A stretch of DNA of 6,695 nucleotides from an uncultured Asticcacaulis sp. GTDB lineage: Bacteria > Pseudomonadota > Alphaproteobacteria > Caulobacterales > Caulobacteraceae. The notes under the pieces were generated by a model. The model was not told the origin of the DNA. It saw only the letters and a list, made by a program, of their open reading frames with translations, and ran no database searches. The stretch spans positions 1 to 6,695 of the forward strand of contig CAMLLA010000238.1 in the NCBI GenBank assembly GCA_946480525.1, in the 5' to 3' direction. Position 1 is the stretch's first letter; each line of letters opens with the position of its first letter. The translations under genes and the position numbers were made by a program. This document shows positions 1 through 5,839 of this stretch, piece by piece.

Positions 1-1328
1 AAGAAGCGCCGATGATGCGTGCGTGCCAGGCGACCTATAGCCTGGGGCAGCGTTTTGCGAACTTCTCCAAAACGCGCCCGCCCTTCATGCACGCCTACTC
101 GACCTATGGAAGGCCGATTGATCGCGTGCCGTTTCATCATTTCTGGCTGAAGGCGCGCGCGGAAGGCATGAAGGCGGAGTTCGACGATTTTTCGATCAAC
201 GCCGCCGCCGCCAACAGCGGACGGTTCTTCATTCCCGGTGAGGAAACCGACGGCTTTGCCAACTGCAACTACGCCTATAATCTTGGCGCCGTCGGCTATA
301 GCTATGTCTTGAAGACCGTCGCTCTGGAACGCAGGATCACGCATATCACGGCCAGGCTGGCTGACGTTGTGCGTGACGCCGGCGACGGCCGTATTACGGC
401 GCTCAAGCTGATGAACGGCCAGACCGTGGAAGGCGATTTCTTCGTCGACGCGACAGGGGCTGAAAGCGCCCTGCTGGGGCAGGGGTTGGGCGTTGCCTTC
501 GACTCCTGGAACAAATTCCTTCCCTGCGACCGCGTCCTTACCACCTATGGTCCGCCCCTGTCGCCGCTGCCGTCCTACAGCCAGGTCGCGGCCTTCCGCT
601 CAGGATGGGTCGGCATGTATCCGCTGCAGAATTGCACGGCCATCCAGCAGGCCTATTCCAGCGTCGATCTCAAGGAAGAAGAGGCGTTCCAGGCCGCGGG
701 CATTGTCGCCTCGATGCGCCTGCATCCCGATGCAACGGTGACGCCGTTCAACGCCGGAACGCGCAAGGTTTATTGGGAAAAGAACTGCGTCGCCATAGGC
801 GAATCGGCAGCGGTGCTCGATCCGATCGACAACGTGCGGATGCACGTCAATTTCATCGGATTGTCACACCTGGTGTCGCTGTTTCCGATCGACCGCAATT
901 CGATGCTGGAAAGCAGCGAATACAATCGCAATGTCGCGGCGTCCCTGGAACGCGCCCGCGACTTCCAGATATGTCACTACGTGTTGAACCAGCGCTTTGG
1001 ACAACCTTTCTGGGACTATTGCCGCGATATTCAGGTACCGGATCTGCTTCGTTACAAGCTGGAACTGTTTTTCGCGCGCGGCGCCCTGGCGCTCTACGAT
1101 GACGAACCTTTCGAAGAAGACGACTGGATCGCCATGTTGCTGGGACACGGGCTAATCCCGAAGGCCTATGATCCCGTGGCCGATCAGACGGACCAGGCCG
1201 AAGCCATCCGGCAGTTTCAGAAAATGCTTGGTTTTATCCGATCTGCCGTTGAGCCCATGAAGCCGATGGAAGCTTATCTGGGTAAGGCCATGGCTCCCGC
1301 TCAGGAGGCGCAACCGTGGAATCTGTAG
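1..1328 (+). CDS. Flavin-dependent halogenase-like protein, 5' truncated by window, degenerate active site
   Basis: This is the C-terminal ~440 residues of a tryptophan-halogenase-family (PF04820-type) flavoprotein. The frame is open to the left edge (Glu-Ala-Pro precede the ATG at 12), and aligning it by eye with the next gene puts the window start about 70 residues into the protein, so the N-terminal GxGxxG FAD motif lies upstream and the ATG at 12 is not the start. Residues below are counted from that ATG. The VDATG block (145-149) matches the second FAD-binding segment of the neighbour, and the C-terminal DDWIAMLLGHGLIP block is also shared. Three hallmarks are lost: the catalytic Lys is Ser (S10, codon 39-41), WxWxIP reads WVGMYP (199-204), and the Glu of EPLEST is Asp in DPIDNV (D273, codon 828-830). 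The family call is firm; halogenase activity is doubtful. It may be a partner subunit or may have a different oxidative role. It is translationally linked to the downstream halogenase gene. Confidence 0.88.
   Translation, partial: EAPMMRACQATYSLGQRFANFSKTRPPFMHAYSTYGRPIDRVPFHHFWLKARAEGMKAEFDDFSINAAAANSGRFFIPGEETDGFANCNYAYNLGAVGYSYVLKTVALERRITHITARLADVVRDAGDGRITALKLMNGQTVEGDFFVDATGAESALLGQGLGVAFDSWNKFLPCDRVLTTYGPPLSPLPSYSQVAAFRSGWVGMYPLQNCTAIQQAYSSVDLKEEEAFQAAGIVASMRLHPDATVTPFNAGTRKVYWEKNCVAIGESAAVLDPIDNVRMHVNFIGLSHLVSLFPIDRNSMLESSEYNRNVAASLERARDFQICHYVLNQRFGQPFWDYCRDIQVPDLLRYKLELFFARGALALYDDEPFEEDDWIAMLLGHGLIPKAYDPVADQTDQAEAIRQFQKMLGFIRSAVEPMKPMEAYLGKAMAPAQEAQPWNL
1303..1308 (+). promoter_or_regulatory. 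Strong Shine-Dalgarno for the second halogenase (GTG start)
   Basis: AGGAGG lies 7 bases before a GTG at 1316, inside the end of the upstream coding region. It fixes the start of the second halogenase: the protein then begins MESVVKKIVIVGGGTAGW, with the FAD motif at the expected distance from the N-terminus. The overlap with the upstream stop (1326-1328) suggests translational coupling. Confidence 0.8.
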
Positions 1329-2842
1329 TAAAGAAAATTGTTATCGTCGGTGGCGGGACCGCGGGGTGGATGACGGCCGCCTGCTTTATCAAGGCCCTGG
1401 GATCTCATTATTACGACATCACCCTGGTCGAGTCCGAAGAGATCGGTACGGTTGGCGTGGGTGAAGCGACCATCCCGCCTATCACCGAATACAATTCCTT
1501 CCTGGGGCTGGACGAAACCGAATTCATTCGTGAGACGAACGCGACCTTCAAGCTCGGCATCGAGTTTGTCGACTGGCGCCGGAAAGGTCACAGCTACATC
1601 CATCCGTTCAGTGTCTTCGGCAGGAACATAGATGGCTTTACGTTCCAGCATTACTACTTCCGCCATTACATAGAGCGCGGCGGCGGCGAGATCGATATCG
1701 GCAAGTACAACGCGCCAACGGAAGCCGCGTTGCAAGGCCGTTTCGCGCGCGTCAAATCGGAACCTGGCAAGCCGGAACTCACCTATGCCTTTCAGTTCGA
1801 TGCGGCGCTCTATGCGCGCTACCTGCGCAGGTACTCCGAAAAGCTGGGCGTCGTCCGGCAGGAAGGCCGGATCGTCAAGGTCAGCCAGAACCCTGAAACG
1901 GGTTATGTCACCGCGGTACATACCGTGGATGGCCGGACGATCGAGGGCGACCTGTTCATAGATTGCTCGGGGTTCCGCGGGCTGTTGATCGAAGAAACCC
2001 TGAAAACCGGCTATACGGACTGGAGCCACTGGCTGCCGATGAACCGCGCGGCGGCGGTGCCGTGCGACCGAACGGATCAGCTGGTGCCCTATACGCGGGC
2101 GACGGCGCGTGAAGCCGGCTGGCAGTGGCGCATTCCATTGCAGCACCGCACGGGCAACGGCTACGTCTTCTGCAATGATTTCATCAGCGAGGACGAAGCC
2201 GTCGACACCCTGTTGTCGCGTCTGGACGGCAAGCCTCAGGCCGACCCCAGAATTCTGCGCTTCGTTACCGGCCGCCGCAACAAGGCGTGGAACAAGAACG
2301 TGGTCGCGCTGGGCCTGGCCAGTGGATTCCTGGAGCCGCTGGAATCGACCAGCATCCACCTTGTCCAGTCCGGCGCGTTTAAATTCCTGGCCTTGTTTCC
2401 GCGCCACGGATTCAATCCGCACATTGTCGACGAATATAACCGTCAGATCGAGCACGATTACGACAACATCAAGGACTTCATCATCGCCCACTACAAGGTC
2501 ACGGAACGGGACGACACGCCGTTCTGGCGCCATGTTCAGCAGATGGACATCCCCGACAGCCTGCGCGACCGGCTGGATGTTTTCCGCGCGACAAGCCAGA
2601 CCTTGTCACGCGAACCGGACCTGTTCCGGGAGGTCAGCTGGGTCGCCGTCCTGACCGGCCAGGGACTGATACCGCAGGATTATCACCCGGCAGCGGATGC
2701 CATGGATGCTGACGATTTGCGCCTGCATCTGGGCAGCTGGCGGAACGCGGTCATCGAGCGGGTAAAGAACCTGCCGCTGCATGAAGACTATATCCGCCGT
2801 CATTGCGCCTCCGACGCCCTCAGGATGTCGGAGACCGGATAG
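1316..2842 (+). CDS. Flavin-dependent (tryptophan-type) halogenase, complete
   Basis: A 508-residue FADH2-dependent halogenase of the PrnA/RebH family. Such enzymes use O2, reduced flavin and halide to make a hypohalous acid that attacks an electron-rich aromatic substrate. Visible features, in order, are the FAD-binding VGGGTAGW (11-18), the VGVGEATIP segment (46-54), a catalytic lysine at K79 (the same number as in PrnA and RebH), a second flavin segment IDCSG (215-219), the family signature WQWRIP (269-274), and EPLESTS (340-346), whose E343 corresponds to the PrnA active-site Glu346 and whose following T-S sits at the halide site. The C-terminus carries SWVAVLTGQGLIPQDYHP, a block shared with the upstream paralogue. 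The length is normal. The GTG start is supported by AGGAGG and overlaps the preceding gene by 13 bases. The substrate is unknown: free tryptophan is possible, but related alphaproteobacterial and Xanthomonas enzymes have been shown mainly on small indoles. No flavin reductase is in view. Confidence 0.93.
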   Translation: MESVVKKIVIVGGGTAGWMTAACFIKALGSHYYDITLVESEEIGTVGVGEATIPPITEYNSFLGLDETEFIRETNATFKLGIEFVDWRRKGHSYIHPFSVFGRNIDGFTFQHYYFRHYIERGGGEIDIGKYNAPTEAALQGRFARVKSEPGKPELTYAFQFDAALYARYLRRYSEKLGVVRQEGRIVKVSQNPETGYVTAVHTVDGRTIEGDLFIDCSGFRGLLIEETLKTGYTDWSHWLPMNRAAAVPCDRTDQLVPYTRATAREAGWQWRIPLQHRTGNGYVFCNDFISEDEAVDTLLSRLDGKPQADPRILRFVTGRRNKAWNKNVVALGLASGFLEPLESTSIHLVQSGAFKFLALFPRHGFNPHIVDEYNRQIEHDYDNIKDFIIAHYKVTERDDTPFWRHVQQMDIPDSLRDRLDVFRATSQTLSREPDLFREVSWVAVLTGQGLIPQDYHPAADAMDADDLRLHLGSWRNAVIERVKNLPLHEDYIRRHCASDALRMSETG

Positions 2843-2844
2843 TG

Positions 2845-2865
2845 CCGAGGGTCAGAGTCCCTCGG
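2845..2865. terminator. Hairpin between convergent genes, possible bidirectional terminator
   Basis: CCGAGGG (2845-2851) pairs perfectly with CCCTCGG (2859-2865) around a 7-base loop that contains the stop codon of the minus-strand gene. It starts 2 bases after the stop of the halogenase gene, the usual place for a terminator. Neither side has a real U-tract (only TATT follows on the + strand), so termination is inferred and may be weak. Confidence 0.4.
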
Positions 2866-3565
2866 TATTAAGGAACATGTTGGCTGTCAGGCGGCCCTTG
2901 CGCGGATCGTCGCTCAAGGCCGAATTGTTTTCCATGCGTGCTGAGTGGAACAGGTTGGCCCTGTAAAACACCAGGCGATTGAATCTCGCCTCGACATAGG
3001 CGATCTCTTCGTAGAGGTCGAGAATATCGGCCAGCGGCCGGTCCTTGTATTCATCCAGTTCCTGGCGGCGCTTACGTCGATATCCATCGCTTCGGATCGG
3101 CGTGACCACCTCATAGCCGGTGGCCTTGTGACGGAAAAAGGCCGTTCCGCCAAACGGGTTGCGACTAAGATAATGAACCGTTGCAAAGCTGTTGAGGCGA
3201 TGTGAATCGATATGCGGTGCGGTTTGCGCCGCCAGCATGTCTTGCGGAAGGGTGGTCGCCAATCCGAAGAAGCCGTAATTCGCTGGCCGGAAACTGGGGT
3301 GTGTACCGAACGTCCCCGTCATCGGGCGACGCAGCAGCTCCGCGATCTGAATGCGATAACTGTCCGGCAACGGCGCGACCCGTCCGGGATAGCGCGAAGA
3401 TTCGGGAGGAAGATCGAAGCTTGCCTGCGCGGCATACTCAATCATGACATCCGGATTGAGCAGAACATTGTCGATGACCACCACGGGTTCCTGACCCGCC
3501 CCGACACTGAGAAATTCCACACTCGCATTCGGATTGAAATCAGGCTCGGGCAGGGGGGCAGTCAT
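2852..3565 (-). CDS. DUF6445-like protein, predicted Fe(II)/2-oxoglutarate oxygenase fold (paralogue A)
   Basis: A 237-residue cytoplasmic protein with no signal peptide or membrane segment. I recognise it as a DUF6445-type protein, a family met next to tryptophan halogenases in alphaproteobacteria; this is from memory. It is a clear paralogue of the divergent gene at 3657: both have VVVIDN..NPD near the N-terminus, HYLS...GGTAF, EARFNR and GRLTAN. The metal-ligand pattern of 2OG oxygenases can be read as H118-I-D120 plus H207, with R225 in GRLTAN as the candidate 2-oxoglutarate-binding arginine. The enzymatic role is therefore inferred, and the substrate is unknown. The start is the only ATG before the conserved region; its ribosome-binding site is weak. 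It converges on the halogenase gene (9 bases apart) and shares an upstream region with its paralogue. Confidence 0.85.
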   Translation of the reverse strand: MTAPLPEPDFNPNASVEFLSVGAGQEPVVVIDNVLLNPDVMIEYAAQASFDLPPESSRYPGRVAPLPDSYRIQIAELLRRPMTGTFGTHPSFRPANYGFFGLATTLPQDMLAAQTAPHIDSHRLNSFATVHYLSRNPFGGTAFFRHKATGYEVVTPIRSDGYRRKRRQELDEYKDRPLADILDLYEEIAYVEARFNRLVFYRANLFHSARMENNSALSDDPRKGRLTANMFLNTEGL

Positions 3566-3656
3566 ATGAATCCGTTCTCAGTTTTTCGGGCGACGTCAGT
3601 TTGCAATAGTGCCTGATTTGAGTCTAAAACGACAGTGGCAGTATACGGAGTATAAG
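3566..3656. promoter_or_regulatory. Shared divergent promoter region of the two DUF6445-like genes
   Basis: This 91-base, comparatively AT-rich gap separates the two divergent start codons, so it must hold the promoters of both unless they are read through from afar. A plausible sigma70-like promoter for the + gene is TTGCAA (3601-3606), a 16-base spacer, then TCTAAA (3623-3628), each matching 4 of 6 consensus positions. I could not find a convincing promoter for the - gene or a clear operator. Confidence 0.4.
3647..3650 (+). promoter_or_regulatory. Shine-Dalgarno deciding the start of DUF6445-like paralogue B
   Basis: GGAG lies 6 bases before the ATG at 3657. An in-frame GTG at 3609 would add 16 residues, but it has no ribosome-binding site, would sit inside the candidate promoter, and the extra residues are not shared with the paralogue. 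The ATG at 3657 is preferred. Confidence 0.65.
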
Positions 3657-4346
3657 ATGTCGGTACAGACTATCCGGATCGGGGAGGAGCAAACCCCCAT
3701 CGTCGTTATCGACAATTTCTTTCAGAACCCCGATGAGATCGTCCAGCTGGCAACCGACCTGGCGCCATTTCCCGCACAAAAAGGGCACTACTATCCCGGA
3801 CTGCGCCATCGGATCACGCCGCAGGACACCGAGAGTTTCACGTATGTCGAAGCCGTATGCCGTGGTCTGGGCGGGATCATGGAAAGCGTTTTTGGCGTTC
3901 GCAAATATGACATCCTCGATGCTGGCTTTTCGCTGATGACCTTGCAGCCGGGCGACCTGCAACCCTTGCAGAGAATTCCCCATTTCGACCATCATACGGC
4001 CGACGGTTACGCTATTATCCATTATCTTTCAAAGGGGCCGAGTGGGGGCACTGCTTTTTACAAGCACGCGCGGACGGGTTTTGAGACGCTGACGGACGAT
4101 CGCCTGGAGGCATACGCCAGGGCACGGGAAACGGACATTCGTGAATACGGTGTCCCTGGCGGTTATCATTCGGGAGATCGCAGCGGCTTTATCGAGCTGG
4201 CAAGTGTCGAGGCCCGCTTCAATCGCGCGGCCATATATCCCGGCCGCATACTGCACACCGGGATCATACCTGAGAATTTCAATTTTAGTCCCGATCCGAG
4301 ACGTGGCCGCCTGACCGCCAATATCTTCGTCAGGGCTTTAGGCTAA
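3657..4346 (+). CDS. DUF6445-like protein, predicted Fe(II)/2-oxoglutarate oxygenase fold (paralogue B)
   Basis: A 229-residue protein paralogous to the divergently transcribed gene at 2852-3565. Shared blocks are VVIDN..NPD (16-26), YPG (46-48), HYLS (122-125), GGTAF (130-134), TGxE, EARFNR (185-190) and GRLTAN (217-222). The 2OG-oxygenase pattern is H109-F-D111 in the segment PHFDHH, then H200 in ILHTG and R218 in GRLTAN. The HxD-to-His and His-to-Arg spacings are nearly the same as in paralogue A (91 versus 89, and 18 in both), which argues that these residues are held by function. No signal peptide or membrane segment is visible. The family name comes from recall, and the oxygenase role is inferred from the motif and the halogenase neighbours. 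The stop codon overlaps that of the convergent gabT, with no terminator between them. Confidence 0.86.
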   Translation: MSVQTIRIGEEQTPIVVIDNFFQNPDEIVQLATDLAPFPAQKGHYYPGLRHRITPQDTESFTYVEAVCRGLGGIMESVFGVRKYDILDAGFSLMTLQPGDLQPLQRIPHFDHHTADGYAIIHYLSKGPSGGTAFYKHARTGFETLTDDRLEAYARARETDIREYGVPGGYHSGDRSGFIELASVEARFNRAAIYPGRILHTGIIPENFNFSPDPRRGRLTANIFVRALG

Positions 4347-5620
4347 ATCGCCAGGGCCAGTTCCAGCTTGTCGAGGCCTTCATCGAGAATGGCGTCGCTG
4401 GCGGTCAAGGGACACAGGATGCGGATCGTATTGGCGTAGACGCCGCATGACAAAAGGATCAGACCGTTTTCCTGCGCCTTCATGCACGCGGATTTGGCGG
4501 CGACGGCATCGGGTGTATGTCCGCCGCGCTCGGCCACGATGTCGAATGCGATCATGGCGCCCAGACCGCGGATGGCGTTCATGGGCACGATACCGTTACG
4601 GCGACTCAGGTCTTCCAGCCGCGCCTTGATCTTCGCGCCTTGGGCATTGGCGGCGTCGAGCAGCTTTTCCTCGGCAATCACGTCCAGCACGGCCAGGGCG
4701 GCGGCGCAGGCCACCGGGTTGCCGCCATAGGTGCCACCCAGCCCGCCGGTGACGGGGGCGTCCATGACCTCGGCGCGCCCAACGACGCCCGACAGCGGAT
4801 AGCCGCCGGCCAGCGACTTGGCCATGGTCATCAGGTCGGGCTTTACGTCGTAATGCTCCATGGCGAACAGCTTGCCAGTGCGGCCAAAGCCGGTCTGGAC
4901 TTCGTCAGCAATCAGCAGGATGCCGTGCGAGTCGCAGATTTTGCGCAGAGCCTGCATCAGGTCCGGCGGGGTGATCAGGAAGCCGCCTTCGCCCTGAACG
5001 GGCTCGATGATGATGGCGGCGACCGCGTCCGGTGCGATATCGGCCTTGAACAGATAGTCGAGCATTTTCAGCGTGTCGGCAGTGTCAATGCCGTGCGCCT
5101 CAACCGGAAAGGGGAGATGGTAGACGCCGGGCTGCTGCGGACCCAGGTCCTTCTTGTACGGCACCACTTTTCCAGTGAGCGCCGAGGTCAGGGCGGTGCG
5201 GCCATGGAAGCCGCCGGTAAAGGCGATGATGCCATCGCGTTTCGTGTAGGCTCGGGCGATCTTGACGGCGTTCTCAACCGCTTCGGCGCCGGTGGTGAGG
5301 AAGACCGACTTGGCGGGTTTGGCGACGGGAGCCAGGTCATTCAGGCGCTCGGCCAGGGCGATATAGGCTTCATAGGGCACGACCTGAAAGGCGGTGTGCG
5401 TAAAGGCGTTCATCTGCGCCATGGCGGCAGTTTGAACTTTAGGATGGCGGTGGCCGGTATTGAGCACGGCAATGCCGCCGGCGAAGTCGATGAAGCGATT
5501 GCCATCGGCGTCCCACAGCTCGGCATTCTCGGCGCGTCCGGCATAAAGCGTCGTCGCGTGACCTACGCCGCGTGGAACGGCAGCGGCTCTGCGGGCGGCG
5601 AGATCGGCATTGTGGGTCAT
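4343..5620 (-). CDS. gabT: 4-aminobutyrate aminotransferase (class III PLP aminotransferase)
   Basis: GABA transaminase moves the amino group of 4-aminobutyrate to 2-oxoglutarate, giving succinate semialdehyde and glutamate in cytosolic GABA, putrescine or arginine breakdown. The 425-residue protein lines up with E. coli GabT (426 residues) almost without gaps at the key sites: I50, the TTGAEAVENA segment that holds PLP phosphate (109-118), E206 in IIEPVQGEGGF, E211, D239 (PLP ring nitrogen), V241, Q242 and K268 (Schiff base lysine in MAKSLAGG). I50, E211 and V241 are the residues that mark GABA aminotransferase within class III. The ATG at 5620 is chosen because GGAG (5628-5631) lies 7 bases upstream and MTHNADLAARR matches the family N-terminus; an ATG at 5707 would add 29 unrelated residues across the operator-like palindrome. 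A related delta-amino substrate such as 5-aminovalerate is possible. No succinate semialdehyde dehydrogenase gene is adjacent in view. Confidence 0.93.
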   Translation of the reverse strand: MTHNADLAARRAAAVPRGVGHATTLYAGRAENAELWDADGNRFIDFAGGIAVLNTGHRHPKVQTAAMAQMNAFTHTAFQVVPYEAYIALAERLNDLAPVAKPAKSVFLTTGAEAVENAVKIARAYTKRDGIIAFTGGFHGRTALTSALTGKVVPYKKDLGPQQPGVYHLPFPVEAHGIDTADTLKMLDYLFKADIAPDAVAAIIIEPVQGEGGFLITPPDLMQALRKICDSHGILLIADEVQTGFGRTGKLFAMEHYDVKPDLMTMAKSLAGGYPLSGVVGRAEVMDAPVTGGLGGTYGGNPVACAAALAVLDVIAEEKLLDAANAQGAKIKARLEDLSRRNGIVPMNAIRGLGAMIAFDIVAERGGHTPDAVAAKSACMKAQENGLILLSCGVYANTIRILCPLTASDAILDEGLDKLELALAI

Positions 5621-5651
5621 GGGGCGGCTCCGGTTCGACGCCAACCGATAA

Positions 5652-5670
5652 CAAATGTGATCACAATTTG
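5652..5670. promoter_or_regulatory. Near-perfect 19-bp palindrome upstream of gabT, possible operator
   Basis: CAAAT (5652-5656) and ATTTG (5666-5670) flank the 8-base palindrome GTGATCAC (5657-5664) plus one extra A. It lies 32-50 bases before the gabT start, where promoter elements should be. A GT-N4-AC core with AT-rich arms resembles GntR-family operators, a group that often controls amino-acid and amine catabolism. The regulator is not in the window and the assignment is inferred. It is not a CRP site, because the TGTGA and TCACA halves lack the 6-base spacer. Confidence 0.45.
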
Positions 5671-5740
5671 CCAGTGCGGAGCGCGCATCTGTGCAATCTG
5701 TGGACATACTTCCTTAAGGCCAGTGCCGCGCACACCAGAA

Positions 5741-5777
5741 ATAAAAGGAGGGAGCGGGCCGGGAAGCCGCTCCCTCC
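5741..5777 (-). terminator. Intrinsic terminator of the MFS transporter gene
   Basis: Read on the minus strand, GGAGGGAGCGG (5777-5767) and CCGCTCCCTCC (5757-5747) form a perfect 11-bp GC-rich stem with a 9-base loop, followed at once by TTTTAT (5746-5741). This is a textbook rho-independent terminator for transcription coming from the MFS gene. It should insulate gabT from that transcript. Confidence 0.85.
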
Positions 5778-5819
5778 GTCACGGTCCACCGTGACACCTC
5801 GCCGGGGGGGATGGCGAGG
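5778..5819. other. Two further stem-loops in the 3' region of the MFS transcript
   Basis: GTCACGG (5778-5784) pairs with CCGTGAC (5789-5795) around TCCA, and CCTCGCC (5797-5803) pairs with GGCGAGG (5813-5819) around a loop containing seven consecutive G. With the adjoining terminator they make three back-to-back perfect hairpins after the MFS stop codon. They may stabilise the transcript end or assist termination; no known RNA family was recognised. Confidence 0.5.
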
Positions 5820-5839
5820 ATTAGACGGCAGTGGGCAGA

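Noticed and set aside
12..17. ATG ATG as the start of the first halogenase-like gene
   Set aside because: The frame is open to the window edge and the homologous protein has about 70 more residues before this point, including the FAD motif.
1301..2533. Long antisense open frame (410 codons) opposite the second halogenase
   Set aside because: It lies wholly opposite a clearly conserved protein, has low-complexity Arg/Val/Asp-rich content and no recognisable domain; in GC-rich DNA such frames arise from codon bias.
5656..5665. CRP/FNR-type site in TGTGATCACA
   Set aside because: The half-sites resemble CRP halves but are fused directly, without the required 6-base spacer.
5618..5707. N-terminal extension of gabT to an ATG at 5707
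   Set aside because: The 29 extra residues are unlike the family, span the palindrome, and the internal ATG at 5620 has a better ribosome-binding site and gives the normal length.
4517..5794. Long + strand open frame (425 codons) opposite gabT
   Set aside because: It is the mirror of the gabT coding sequence, rich in Gly, His and Asp, with no family resemblance; gabT matches its family at every key residue.
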